Part shown: in pieces, positions 41,497 to 50,970 of the stretch
Layout of the letters: every line of letters starts with the position of its first letter
How positions within the stretch are numbered: the first letter of the stretch is position 1
NCBI GenBank assembly: GCA_041402045.1
Contig: JAWKSZ010000051.1
Location: forward strand, 1-60,173
DNA: 60,173 bases
Direction: 5' to 3'
Source of the DNA: JAGQRJ01 sp041402045
Lineage (GTDB): Bacteria > Planctomycetota > J058
The notes under the pieces: generated by a model
Databases searched by the model: none
Told to the model about the DNA's origin: nothing
Seen by the model: the letters and a program-made list of their open reading frames with translations, nothing else
Position numbers and translations under genes: made by a program

Positions 41497-41883
41497 CTAC
41501 AAGCGCAGCACGCCGAGGGCGAGGAACAGCGAGACGGGGTCCGGCGGCGGCCAGGCGTCGTGACCGGGCACGACCCGCCTGGGCGGGGCCGGGAGCACCT
41601 CCACCGGGGCCAGGGTCACCGCGGGGGGCGGCGCGAGGTCGGGGGCGGTGGTGGGGACGACCGAGCTCGGGAGCTGGGGCAGCTCGAGGGTCGGGCAGTC
41701 GGGGCAGCGCCCGGGGTGCTCCTCGGGCTCAGGCGCCTCGCCGCAGCAACTGCGCGGGGCCGGCGTGGGCGCGGCGCTGGCGCAGCCCGCGCCGTGCCCG
41801 CTCGCGGAGCACGCGCACAGGTCGATCGCGCCTCCGCAGGGGAGCGCGAGCAACACCGCCAGGAGCAGCACCAGCACGGGCAT
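41497..41883 (-). CDS. Small secreted Cys-rich protein at the head of the metal efflux operon
   Basis: 128 residues from ATG 41883. Signal peptide MPVLVLLLAVLLALPCGGA, then a Cys-rich part (DLCACSASGHGAGC, SCCGEAPEPEE, GRCPDCPTLEL) with ten or so cysteines and two histidines, then a proline-rich tail with a final hydrophobic stretch (VSLFLALGVL). The tail and position resemble small proteins often encoded upstream of CusCBA genes. A role in periplasmic metal binding is inference. The frame is open upstream to about 42030, but that part runs through the inverted-repeat element and is not credible. Confidence 0.55.
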   Translation of the reverse strand: MPVLVLLLAVLLALPCGGAIDLCACSASGHGAGCASAAPTPAPRSCCGEAPEPEEHPGRCPDCPTLELPQLPSSVVPTTAPDLAPPPAVTLAPVEVLPAPPRRVVPGHDAWPPPDPVSLFLALGVLRL

Positions 41884-41945
41884 GCCTCGACGGTAACACT
41901 CGGGGACGGTCGGCGGCCAGCGCTGCGTTATGAGGGGGGGGCGCG

Positions 41946-42062
41946 AATTGGCAGAGCCTCTCGAATGCAGCCTGTGTGTCCACTCGGGGGTAGGGGCGGG
42001 GTTTACCCCCGCCCCTACCCCCGAGTGGGCGGGCACGCAGGATTCGAGAGGCTCTGCCGATT
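41946..42062. repeat. Nested inverted-repeat element E
   Basis: Outer arms of 21 bases at 41946-41966 and 42042-42062 (core GGCAGAGCCTCTCGAAT) match at 20 of 21 positions. Inside is a perfect 21-base hairpin, 41980-42000 with 42008-42028 (starting CCACTCGGGGGTAGGGGCGG), across a loop GTTTACC. The central sequence GTAGGGGCGGGGTTTACC is of a type of palindrome I have seen dispersed in other bacterial genomes. It lies between the egtB stop and the metal-operon start. Confidence 0.92.
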
Positions 42063-42113
42063 CGAACCTCGGTGGCGAAGGCCGTGCCGAACACCCCTAC
42101 CCCGTGTGGGTGG

Positions 42114-42133
42114 GCGCGCAGGGCTGTGCGCGC
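42114..42133 (-). terminator. GC hairpin downstream of egtB
   Basis: GCGCGCA (42114-42120) and TGCGCGC (42127-42133) form a perfect 7-bp stem with a six-base loop, 50 bases past the egtB stop. No T tract. Confidence 0.4.
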
Positions 42134-42182
42134 TGCACGCATGCTGCGCCCCGGCGAGCTCCGCGAGGTGCCGCCGCTCCCG

Positions 42183-43448
42183 TCAGTCCGGGTCCTGGGC
42201 GAGGCGGATCCCGGTGAAGGCCCAGCGGTCGTGGGGGTAGTAGAAGTTGCGGTAGGTCCAGCGCAGGTGGTCGGCCGGGGTGGCGCAGCAGCCGCCGCGG
42301 AGCACGAACTGGTTGCACATGAACTTGCCGTTGTATTCGCCGAGGGCGCCCTGGAACGGGCGGAACCCGGGGAAGGGGGCGTAGGGGCTGTGGGTCCACT
42401 CCCACACCCCGCCGCAGGCCGCGCGCAGCCCCGGGCCGGGGGTCGCCGGCAGCGGGTGCAGCCAGTCGCTCGGACCCTGGAGCAGCTGACCCTCGAGCGG
42501 CGCCTGCGCCGCGGCGTGCTCCCACTCGCCCTCGCTGGGCAGGCGCGCGCCGGCCCAGGCCGCATACGCCTGGGCTTCGTAGAAGCTGACGTGGGTGACC
42601 GGGGCCTGGGGCTGGAGCGGGAACGCGCCGTGCAGCGTGTACTCCTGCCAGGCGCCGTCGGCGTGGAACCACAGGTCCGGGGAGGTCCAGCCCTGGCGCT
42701 GGACCGTGGCCCAGCCGTCGGCGAGCCACAGCTCGGGGCGGCGGTAGCCGCCGTCCTCCACGAACGCCAGGTAGTCCGCGTTGGTCACCGGGCGGTTGGC
42801 GATCCGATACGGCGCCAGCCGCTGCACGTGGCGCGGGCGCTCGTTGTCGAAGCAGAACCCCGCGCCCGCGTGCCGAGCTCGACGTCGCCGCCGGGGACCT
42901 CGAGGAAGGCGAGCGGGAGCTCGGGCGGGGCGACCGGCGGGTCCTGCGCGCGATACGCCGCGCGCAGGGCGCGCTCCCCAGGATCTGCTTCACGTCCATG
43001 AGCAGCAGCTCCTGGTGCTGCTGCTCGTGATGGAGCCCGAGGGTGACCCGGAACGCGAGCTCCTCGCTCACCCCGCCGCCCTCGAGCAGGGCCTGCATGC
43101 GCCGGTCGACCTCGGCGCGGTAGGCCCACACCTGCTCCAGGGTCGGACGCGAGAGCGCGCCCCGCCGCGGGCGGGGGTAGGGCACGCCCACCCCCTGGTA
43201 GTAGGAGTTGAACAGCGCGGCCCAGCGCGGGTCGCAGGGGCGGTAGTCGGGGTCCGCGTGGTGCGCGAGCACGAAGGTCTCGAAGTCCACCAGGTCGTGT
43301 GCGCCAGGTGCCACTTCGGCGGGCTGACCTCCTCCCGCGGCTGGACCCCGAAGTCGTCGGGGGCCAGGGGCGCGCACAGGGCCCGAGTCAGGCCGCGGAC
43401 GGCGCTGTAGGCGGTGAACGACGAGGGCTCGGCGGCGACGGGACTCAC
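42183..43448 (-). CDS. egtB: EgtB-like ergothioneine sulfoxide synthase (three frameshifts)
   Basis: EgtB is a non-haem iron enzyme joining cysteine (or gamma-glutamylcysteine) to hercynine with O2. The start is GTG 43448 after GGGAGG. A DinB-like domain comes first, with iron ligands in PPKWHLAHTTW and LGLHHEQQHQELLLMDVK. An FGE-sulfatase domain follows: VTNADYLAFVEDGGYRRPE, THVSFYEAQAYAAWAGARLP, GGVWEWTHSPYAPFPGF and FVLRGGCCATP. Frame breaks occur near 43290, at the CCCC run 42976-42979 (one extra base restores QILGERALRAAY), and near 42868. With repairs the length is about 420, normal for EgtB. It is divergent from egtD with 49 bases between starts, so the pair probably shares a control region. 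Confidence 0.88.
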
Positions 43449-43473
43449 GGCGACCTCCCAGGGCGGAGTGCGG

Positions 43474-43479
43474 TATGGT
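43474..43479 (+). promoter_or_regulatory. -10-like hexamer for egtD
   Basis: TATGGT lies 18 bases before the egtD ATG, with AGGAGG (43488-43493) in between. The divergent egtB start is on the other side. Confidence 0.35.
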
Positions 43480-43497
43480 CGCAAACCAGGAGGCCCC

Positions 43498-44496
43498 ATG
43501 ACCCCTCGTGTCCACGTGCTCAGCGCCGAGGTCCCGGGCTCGGCCGAGCGAGAGTTCGCCACCGACGTGCTGGTGGGGCTGACCGAGCGGCCCAAGCGCC
43601 TCCCCTCGCGCTGGTTCTACGACGCCCGCGGGTCCGAGCTGTTCGCCGAGATCTGCAATCAGCCCGCCTACTACCTGACCCGGGTCGAGCACGAGATCCT
43701 CGAGGCCCACGCCGCGCGCTTCGTGAGCGCCTTCGGCGACGAGCCCTTCAACCTCGTCGACCTCGGCGCCGGGGACGGGCGCAAGACGGTGCTGCTCCTC
43801 GACGCCGCGCAGCGCCTGGGCCTCGCCTGCCGCTACGTGCCGATCGACGTGTCCAAGGCCGCCCTCGAAGGGCTGATCGAGAGCATGGCCGAGCGCTACC
43901 CCGAGCTCGAGATCGAGGGGGTGGTCAGCGACTACTTCTCGGGGATCGAGTGGCTCGTGGGGCAGGAGCCCCGGCGCCCGAGCCTGGTCGCGTTCCTGGG
44001 GAGCAACATCGGGAACTTCGACCGGGCCGCCGCTGCCCGCTTCCTGCGGCGGATCTGGAACGAGCTGCTCCCCGACGACCGGCTCCTGATCGGGTTCGAT
44101 CTGAAGAAGGACATAGACACCCTGCTCGCGGCCTACAACGACCCGGGCGGCGTGACCCGCGCCTTCAACCTGAACCTCCTGGAGCGGATCAACCGCGAGC
44201 TGGGCGGGCACTTCGACCCCAGCCAGTTCGCGCACTTCGGCACCTACAACGTGTTCTCCGGCGCCATGGAGAGCTACCTGCTCAGCCTGCGCTACCAGGA
44301 GGTCGCGATCGACGCCGTGGCCCGCAGCTTCCGCTTCAAGCCCTACGAGCCCCTGCACACCGAATACTCGTTCAAGTACCTCGACGAGGACGTGCTGCGC
44401 ATGGCCGAGGAGACCGGCTTCGCCGTCGAGGCCCGGGAGTGGGACGGCCAGCGCCGGTTCTGCGACGCGCTGTGGCGGGTGGTCAAGGCGCGGTGA
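43498..44496 (+). CDS. egtD: EgtD histidine N-alpha-trimethyltransferase
   Basis: 332 residues from ATG 43498 with an ideal AGGAGG box. EgtD converts histidine to hercynine with three SAM, the first step to ergothioneine. Family signature: SRWFYDARGSELFAEICNQP, YYLTRVEHEIL, SAM motif LVDLGAGDGRKTVLLL, YVPIDVSKAALEG, VAFLGSNIGNFDR, LLIGFDLKKD and NPGG-type AAYNDPGGVTRAFNLNLLERIN. The C-terminal HTEYSFKYLDEDVLRMAEETGF matches as well. It is intact. Together with the divergent egtB this gives the two enzymes of the minimal (EgtC-independent) pathway; a final C-S lyase is not in the window. Its stop overlaps the start of a kinase gene (GTGA). Confidence 0.95.
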   Translation: MTPRVHVLSAEVPGSAEREFATDVLVGLTERPKRLPSRWFYDARGSELFAEICNQPAYYLTRVEHEILEAHAARFVSAFGDEPFNLVDLGAGDGRKTVLLLDAAQRLGLACRYVPIDVSKAALEGLIESMAERYPELEIEGVVSDYFSGIEWLVGQEPRRPSLVAFLGSNIGNFDRAAAARFLRRIWNELLPDDRLLIGFDLKKDIDTLLAAYNDPGGVTRAFNLNLLERINRELGGHFDPSQFAHFGTYNVFSGAMESYLLSLRYQEVAIDAVARSFRFKPYEPLHTEYSFKYLDEDVLRMAEETGFAVEAREWDGQRRFCDALWRVVKAR

Positions 44497-47400
44497 GCGC
44501 CGACTCCGGCGAGTACCCGGAGGTCCCCTCCACCGTCGACGTCGGCGGCGAGACCCAGGAGGTCCCGTCGGCAGACGGCGACGCTGCTGCGTCTCCTGCG
44601 GACGCGGCCGGCCCGGGGGGCCACACGCAGGAGCTGCCGCAGGACGCCCCGCCCCCGGGCCCGGCCGGCTTCAGGGCGCGGCTCCTGCGCGGGCTCAAGC
44701 GGCACGAGCGCGAGCGCGAGGACGAGCAGCCGCTGCTCGCCAAGCTGAGCTTCGCGCGCTACGAGCTCAAGCGCGAGATCGGGCGCGGCGGCATGGGCGC
44801 GGTGCTCGAAGCCCACGACCGGACCCTGGGGCGCGGGGTCGCGCTCAAGGTGCTCCTGACCCCGGAGCTCGCCTCGCGGGAGGCCAAGGAGCGCTTCCAG
44901 TTCGAGGCGCGGGCGGCGGCGCGGCTCGAGCACCCGAACATCGTGGGCCTGCACGAGGTCGGCGACGAGGACGGTGTGCCGTACCTCGTCATGGAGCTCG
45001 TCGAGGGCGAGTCCCTCGCCAGCCGGCTCCAGCGCGAAGGGCCCCTCGCGCCGCGAGAGGTCGCGCGGATCGGGCGCGAGGTGGCCGAGGCGCTCTACTT
45101 CGCGCACTCCCGCGCGCTGCTCCACCACGACGTGAAGCCGGCCAACGTGCTCCTCGACGCCGACGGACGTGTGCGCCTCAGCGACTTCGGCCTGGCCAAG
45201 GACGTGACCGGCGAGGCCGCGAGCGTGACCCACTCGGGCCAGGCGCTGGGGACCCCGCACTACATGCCGCCGGAGCAGATCCGGGGCGAGAAGGACCGCG
45301 TCGACCGGCGGGTCGACGTCTACGGCCTGGGGGCCACGCTCTACGAGTGCCTCACCGGACGCCCGCCCTTCGTGGGCCAGTCGGTGGGGAGCGTGCTGCA
45401 GCAGGTCCTCAAGGACGAGCCCGCGCCGCCGGGGCGCCTGCGGGAGGACGGCCTCGACCGCGACCTGGAGACCGTGGTCCTGACCTGCCTCGAGAAGGAG
45501 CCCGAGCGGCGCTACGCCTCGGCTCAGGAGCTGGCCCTCGACCTGCAGCGGGTGCTGGACCACGAGCCGATCCGGGCCCGCCGCCCAGGCGTGCTCGACC
45601 GGCTGCGCAAGTGGACCCGGCGCAACCGCGCCGTGACCTGGGCCTTGGGGGTCTCCGGCGGCGTGGCCCTGGCGGTGATCGTGGCCGGGAGCCTGGGCTT
45701 CATGGCCCGATTGCGGGAGGAGCGCGACCGGGCCGAGGCCGCGGCGGACGAGGCGCGGGAGGCCATGCAGGCCCTGGTCTACGAGGTCCGCGACGAGCTC
45801 CAGGACGTGCCCGGGACCCAGGTCCGCGAGGCGCGGCTGCGCCTGCTGCAGAACGCGGTGGTGCGCCTGGAGCGCCTCGAGCGCAGCGACGCCGAGGGGC
45901 GCGGCATGCACATCGCGCGGCTCGCCGCGCTCTGGCGTCAGATCACCGAGCTGGCCCTCGAGGCCGGACAGACGGACCAGGCGCTGCTCGCCAGCGAGCG
46001 CTCCCTGGCCTACGCCGAGCCGCTCTACGGGGCGAACTCCGAGCTGGCCCTGGCGCGCACGGCCCTCGTGGGGTGCCTGGCTATCCGCGGGGAGATCGAG
46101 ACCGTGCGCGGCGACCCGGCGGCGGCGCTGCCCTACCTCGAGCGCGCGCTCCCGCTCGCGCGGCAGGACGACCCGCCCGGGGAGACCCTGGCCGTGGTCC
46201 TGGTGCAGCTCGGCACCGCGCGCTGCCAGCTGGGGGACGACCCCCAGGGCGAGGCCCTGCTCGACGAAGCCCGCGCGCTGCGCGAGGACCTGCTGCAGGG
46301 GAACGCGGAGGACGCGTTCGCCGTGCGCAGCGGGCTGGCGGTGGTGCACGAGCGCCTCTCGGGGATCGCCGAGCGGGCCGGGCGCAGCGAGGAGGCGCGG
46401 GAGCACCTGCGCACCGGGGTCGCGCTGTTGCGCGAGCTCCTGCGCGAGCGCCCCGAGTCCCTGCGCACGCGGCGGAGCCTGGCCAACGGCCTCGACCGGC
46501 TGGGGATCGCGGCGCGGGAACACGGGGACCTCGAGCGCGCGCTGCGGCTGTCCACCGAAGGGCTCGCGCTGCGGCGCGCGCTGTGGGAGCTCGATCGCGC
46601 CTCGACCAAGGCCCGGATCCGCCTCGCGGGGTCCCTGATCAACCGCTGCGACGCGCTGATCCTCGCCCGCCAGCACCGCGAGGCGCTGGGGCTGGCGGAG
46701 GAGGCGGTGAGCCTGCTGCGCGCGACCGAGACCGACGAGGAGGTCGAGGGCCGGCGCGCCCTGGCCACGGGCCTGGAGAAGCTGGGGCTGCTCCGCGCCC
46801 GGGGCGGCGACCCCGAGGGCGCCGTCGCCGCCCAGCGAGAGGCGGTGGCCCTGGAGCGCGGCGTGCTCGCGACGAACCCCGCCTCCGTCGTCCAGCCTCG
46901 CCACCTCGCGATCGCGCTGCGGCGCCAGGCCGAACTCCTGCGCTCCCGAGACGGCGCGGAGGCGCGGGCCGTCATCGAGGAGGCGATCGCGCTCCTGCTC
47001 GCCGCCCGGGCGACCGCGCCTCGCGACGTGAGCGTGGTCAGCGAGCTCGCCGCCTGCCACCTGGAGCGCTCGCGGCTCGCGCGGGATCAGGCTCAGCCCG
47101 AGGCCGCCTTCGCCTCGATCGTGTTCGCGCGCGGGGTGCTCGAGGAGCTGGCTGCGATCGACCCCGCCGACCGCAGCGTGCGCCGGCGGATCGCCTACAG
47201 CTACGTAGAGGAGGCCGAGCTGGCCAGCGCCCGCGGCACGCCCGAGCACGCGGAGCGCGCCTGGGCGCGCTCCCTCGAGCTGCAGCGCGCGATCGTTCAG
47301 GACTCCGGCGCCACGGCGTCGGACCGCAGCAACCTCTGCGCGTCGCTCCTGGGGCTGGGGAACCGGCGCAAGGAGCGCGGCGAGCTGGCCGAGGCGCGCG

Positions 47401-48377
47401 CGCTGATCTCCGAGGGCGTCGAGGTCATGCGCGGGGTCGTGCAGGTGGACGCGGAGGACCTCAAGGCGCGGGCCAACCTCTACACGCTGCTCGAGTCCCT
47501 GGGGAACGTGCTGCGGCGCGAGGATCGCCAGGAGGAGGCGGCCGAGGCCTACCGCCAGGCCATGGACGCGCTGCCGGAACGCGCGAGCGGGCAGGTCCCC
47601 GAGCGCCCCATGCTGCTCGTGTTCGTGACCACGGGCGCCGGGGCCTACGCGCGCGGGGACTACGCCGCGGCGCAGGAGGCCTACGAGCAGGCGCTGCGGG
47701 TCGCGCGCGCGCGCCACGCGGCGGAGCCGAACCTCTCCACCACGATCCGCGACGTCGCGGTGGTCCTCACGCGCCTGGGGGACGTGAGCCGCGAGCAGGG
47801 GCAACTCGAGCGCGCGCTGCGCGAGCGCGAGGAGGCCGTGCGCGTGATCGAGCCCCTGGCCCAGGCCGCCCCCGAGCGCTTCGGGTCGGACCTGGACACC
47901 ATGCGCGCGCTGGTGGAGGATGTGCGCGTCGAGCTGGCCCTCGAGCGCGGGGGTCAAGGCCTGACCGACCCGCGGGTGGCGCTGCGCGCGGCCAAGATCG
48001 CCGCCCGCGACCAGCGCTGGGTCACCGCCGCCCACGCCTACCGCTGCGTGCTCTCCGACGACGACCTCGCCCACGACCTCGACGCCGCGCACCTCTACAA
48101 CGGCGCCTGCGTCGCGAGCCTGGCCAGCGCCGCGGTCGACGACGCCACGGAGCGCGAGGGCTGGCAGCGGCAAGCGCTGCTGTGGTTGGCCACCGACCTC
48201 GCCCGCCGGCAGGCGTTGGTCCGCGGCGTGGAAGCCCAGGATCCGAGTCCGGAGCGCGACCGGCGCCTCGCGCTGCTGCGCCCAGCCCTGGCCCTGCACC
48301 TCGAGCGCGCCCGCAGCGGCGACCCCGACTTCGCCCCGCTGCGCGAGCTCGCCGAGTTCCAGGCGCTGTTCCGCTAA
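44493..48377 (+). CDS. Giant Hanks-type kinase with TPR region, HHD catalytic loop
   Basis: 1294 residues from GTG 44493, overlapping egtD by GTGA. Residues 1-85 are an acidic, Thr/Pro-rich leader with two similar phrases (GGETQEVPSADG, GGHTQELPQDA). The kinase domain is about 90-355: GRGGMGAVLEA, Lys119 in VALK, the catalytic loop LLHHDVKPAN with His211-His212-Asp213 (the usual Arg of HRD is His), DFG 231-233 and TPHYMPPEQ. One membrane helix is at about 380-405 (LGVSGGVALAVIVAGSLGF), then a coiled segment (REERDRAEAAADEAREA) and about 850 residues of TPR-type helices. Non-RD kinases often do not need activation-loop phosphorylation. The overlap links it to ergothioneine synthesis, but that may be incidental. 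Confidence 0.9.
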   Translation: MSADSGEYPEVPSTVDVGGETQEVPSADGDAAASPADAAGPGGHTQELPQDAPPPGPAGFRARLLRGLKRHEREREDEQPLLAKLSFARYELKREIGRGGMGAVLEAHDRTLGRGVALKVLLTPELASREAKERFQFEARAAARLEHPNIVGLHEVGDEDGVPYLVMELVEGESLASRLQREGPLAPREVARIGREVAEALYFAHSRALLHHDVKPANVLLDADGRVRLSDFGLAKDVTGEAASVTHSGQALGTPHYMPPEQIRGEKDRVDRRVDVYGLGATLYECLTGRPPFVGQSVGSVLQQVLKDEPAPPGRLREDGLDRDLETVVLTCLEKEPERRYASAQELALDLQRVLDHEPIRARRPGVLDRLRKWTRRNRAVTWALGVSGGVALAVIVAGSLGFMARLREERDRAEAAADEAREAMQALVYEVRDELQDVPGTQVREARLRLLQNAVVRLERLERSDAEGRGMHIARLAALWRQITELALEAGQTDQALLASERSLAYAEPLYGANSELALARTALVGCLAIRGEIETVRGDPAAALPYLERALPLARQDDPPGETLAVVLVQLGTARCQLGDDPQGEALLDEARALREDLLQGNAEDAFAVRSGLAVVHERLSGIAERAGRSEEAREHLRTGVALLRELLRERPESLRTRRSLANGLDRLGIAAREHGDLERALRLSTEGLALRRALWELDRASTKARIRLAGSLINRCDALILARQHREALGLAEEAVSLLRATETDEEVEGRRALATGLEKLGLLRARGGDPEGAVAAQREAVALERGVLATNPASVVQPRHLAIALRRQAELLRSRDGAEARAVIEEAIALLLAARATAPRDVSVVSELAACHLERSRLARDQAQPEAAFASIVFARGVLEELAAIDPADRSVRRRIAYSYVEEAELASARGTPEHAERAWARSLELQRAIVQDSGATASDRSNLCASLLGLGNRRKERGELAEARALISEGVEVMRGVVQVDAEDLKARANLYTLLESLGNVLRREDRQEEAAEAYRQAMDALPERASGQVPERPMLLVFVTTGAGAYARGDYAAAQEAYEQALRVARARHAAEPNLSTTIRDVAVVLTRLGDVSREQGQLERALREREEAVRVIEPLAQAAPERFGSDLDTMRALVEDVRVELALERGGQGLTDPRVALRAAKIAARDQRWVTAAHAYRCVLSDDDLAHDLDAAHLYNGACVASLASAAVDDATEREGWQRQALLWLATDLARRQALVRGVEAQDPSPERDRRLALLRPALALHLERARSGDPDFAPLRELAEFQALFR

Positions 48378-48383
48378 CGGACG

Positions 48384-48476
48384 GGCGGCACCGCGGTGCG
48401 AGGCGGGCGGGGCCGCAGCGTGCGAGGGCGGCCGTGCCACGGCGTGCGTGGGCGGGCCGTGCCGCGGCGTGCGTGA
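48384..48476. repeat. Degenerate 24-25 bp GC-rich tandem repeat
   Basis: Four imperfect units with the pattern GGCGG(G)CCGTGCCxCGGCGTGCGTG follow the kinase stop and lead into the left arm of element B. They are best preserved at 48427-48476. Confidence 0.6.
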
Positions 48477-49006
48477 GCGGGCAGATGTCTTTGAACCGCA
48501 GAGGCGCCGAGAGCGCAGAGGGCACGCAGAGGCCGCGAGATCCCCACGGAGACGCATGACCCGGGCGAACACGGGTCGGACCGACGGAGGGAATCCGGGG
48601 AGCTCCGCCAGACGCGTGCAGTCGTTGCCTCCGTAGGGGCGCAGCTTGCCTGCGCCCATCCCAGCCGCGAACCGCGTACGACTCCCGCGGCGCACAGCGG
48701 AAGCGCTGCGGGGGTGGGATGGGCGCAGGCAAGCTGCGCCCCTACGGCAGAGGGCCAGCCCGTCACCTTCACGGACGCGGAGGCCGAGCGGCCGGCTGCG
48801 GGCCGCATGACCTGACGAGCACGGATCGGAGCCCCGCCCGCTCGGGTGAGGGGGGCCGGACGGGGCTGTTCGGGTCGCGCTGTCCAGGCGGAGCTACCCT
48901 CCTTCTTTCTCGTGTTCCAAGCCCGCTCACGATCCAAGGTCCTCTGCGTGCCCTCTGCGCTCTCGGCGCCTCTGCGGTTCAAGAGCATCTGCCCGCCCAC
49001 GCACGC
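48467..49006. repeat. Long nested inverted-repeat element B (CAGAGG family)
   Basis: Outer arms of 66 bases at 48467-48532 and 48941-49006 are nearly identical inverted copies (a few mismatches in the outer third), containing TTGAACCGCAGAGGCGCCGA and further CAGAGG units. Inside, a second, perfect 33-base inverted repeat at 48631-48663 and 48715-48747 (starting CCGTAGGGGCGCAGCTTGCC) flanks a 51-base loop. The rest of the interior (48533-48630, 48748-48940) has no convincing gene. The whole 765-base space 48378-49142 separates two kinase genes. Confidence 0.92.
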
Positions 49007-49108
49007 CGCGCCGGGGCGCGCCGTGGTCCGCCGCGCCGGGGCCCGCCTCCGGAAGGTGCGCCCCGCGCACGTTCAGGGGGCCGCCCGGGACGCCTGGGCC
49101 GCGTCCGC

Positions 49109-49114
49109 TACACT
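49109..49114 (+). promoter_or_regulatory. -10-like hexamer for the kinase at 49143
   Basis: TACACT lies 28 bases upstream of GTG 49143, followed by GAGGAG and GGAGGG purine boxes. No -35 match. Confidence 0.3.
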
Positions 49115-49142
49115 CCCCGAGGAGAGGGCGACGGAGGGCGGA

Positions 49143-50964
49143 GTGCAGCGCGTCGGCGACTACACGATCGTGCGCGAGCTGGGGCGCGGCGGCGCGGGGG
49201 CGGTGTTCCTCGGGCAGAGCCCCAGCGGCGAGGCCGTGGCGATCAAGGTCCACGCCGGGCAACTGGGGAATCCGCGGGCCGAGGTGCGCTTCCGGCGCGA
49301 GGTCGACGCCATGCGGTCCCTGGACCACGCGCAGATCGTGCGCGTGCGCGACGCGGGGGTGGTCGGCGGGCGGCCCTACTTCGTCATGGACTACATCGAC
49401 GGCGCCTCCCTCGGGGAGCGACTGCGCGCCGAGGGGGTGCTCGAGCCCGAGGAGGCCCGCGCCCTGGTCCGCGACGTGGCGCTGGCGATCGAGCACGCGC
49501 ACCAGCGCGGAGTCCTGCACCGCGACCTCAAGCCCGACAACGTGCTCCTCGACGGCGAGGGCGGGGTGTGGGTCACCGACTTCGGCCTGAGCCGGGAGGT
49601 CGACCCCCGCGCCACGCGGCTGACCCACACCGGGGCCTTCGTGGGGACCCCCGGCTTCTGGGCGCCGGAGCAGGCCCTCGGACAGCGCGAGAAGACCGGC
49701 CCGCCCGCCGACGTCTACGGCCTGGGCGCGATCCTCTACGCGTGCCTCACCGGGAGCGCGCCGCGGCCGAGCGAGCTCAGCATGGAGGCCCTGTCGGCGC
49801 CGATCACGCCCCCCGACCGCGCGCAGCCGGGGGTGCCCGCGTGGCTCAGCCGGGTGTGCATGCGCTGCCTGCGGGACGAGCCGGCGGAGCGCTTCCCCTC
49901 GGCGGGGGCGCTGGCCGCGGCCCTCGAGCCGCCGAGCGCTGCGACCCGGGGCGCGCTGCCCTGGGTCGCGGCGACCCTCGGCGGCCTGGCCCTGGCCGCG
50001 GGCCTGGGGCGGCGCTCCTGCGCCAGCGTCTGCTCGAGCCCGCGTCCACGCCTGCCCCGCCCGCGGCGCCCTCGTCGCGCCGGCGCCCACGGAGGTGGGC
50101 GCCGAGGCGGCGCCCGACGTCGTGGCCCAGGTGCAGACGCTGCTCGCCGCCGGGCAGGACGCCGAGGCGCGGGCGCGGGTGGCCCAAGCCACCGCTGCCG
50201 GGAGCGAGGACCCGCGGGTGGGCGCTGCAGGGACCCTCGCCAGCGACGACGAGGATCGGTCCCGGCGGCGGCGGCCCTCGAGCGCTCGCTCGAGCTCGAC
50301 TCCCCGCCAGGCCACGGTGTGGCTGACGCTCTCCCACGTGCGGCGCAAGCTCGGCCAGGCCGAGGGCGCGCTGATCGCGGTCGAGCGCTGCCTGGAGCTC
50401 GCGCCCCGGACCGAGACCGCGCACTACAACCGCGGGGTGATCCTCAGCAGCCTGGGGCGGCTGGAGCAGGCGGTGCTCGCCTACGCGGCGGCCTTGGACC
50501 TCGACCCCAACGACCGCGACGCGCTCACGAACCGCGGCCAGGGCCTGCTCTCCTGGGCCGGACCGAGGAGGCGCTGGCGAGCTACGACCGCGCCCTGGCC
50601 CTGGACGGGACGAACATGATCGCGCGCGAGGGGCGGGGGGTCGCGCTCATGCGCGTGGGGCGCCCGCTCGAGGCGCTCTCCGACCTGGACTACGTGGTCC
50701 AGCGCGACCCTGAGGCGCCCAGCTCGACCTGGGGCAACCACGGCGGCCCTGGCCCAGCTCGGGCGCCTCGAGGAGGCGCGGCCTCCCCAGCGCGCGTGCC
50801 GACGCCGCCGTCGACCCGCAGACCCTCACGAACCTCGGCTGGTGTGCCGCGACCTGGGGGACGCGCCCGCCGCGCGCAGGGCCTTCGAGCGCGCGCTGCG
50901 CCAGACCCCTCCGGGTCCGCAGCGCGTCCAGCTCCAGGGCTACCTCGAGGCGCTCCCCGAGTAG
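49143..50964 (+). CDS. Hanks-type Ser/Thr kinase with TPR region (several frameshifts)
   Basis: Starts GTG 49143 after GGAGGGCGGA. Kinase residues 6-265: GRGGAGAVFLG, Lys35 in VAIK, HRDLKPDN with Asp128, DFG in VTDFGLSRE and TPGFWAPEQ. A hydrophobic helix at about 275-293 (LPWVAATLGGLALAAGL) is followed by TPR repeats that are clear but split over frames: VWLTLSHVRRKLGQAEGALIAVERCLELAP, then HYNRGVILSSLGRLEQAVLA and AALDLDPNDRDALTNRG, then TEEALASYDRALALDGTN and LMRVGRPLEALSDLDYVVQRDP. Shifts are needed near 50030, 50230-50310, 50560 and 50730-50850. The final frame ends ...LQGYLEALPE at a TAG at 50964. It is convergent with the next kinase, six bases away. Confidence 0.8.
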
Positions 50965-50970
50965 ACGGGC

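Noticed and set aside
41884..42036. Upstream extension of the Cys-rich protein
   Set aside because: The frame is open, but it reads through the hairpin of element E, and the signal peptide begins only at 41883.
42031..42090. tRNA gene on the minus strand
   Set aside because: GGTTCGAATC looks like a T-loop, but no acceptor, D or anticodon arms can be paired around it; the string belongs to the flank and arm of an inverted repeat.
48378..49142. Genes within the space of element B
   Set aside because: Frames exist on both strands, but they translate the repeat arms and show no conserved motif or plausible start.
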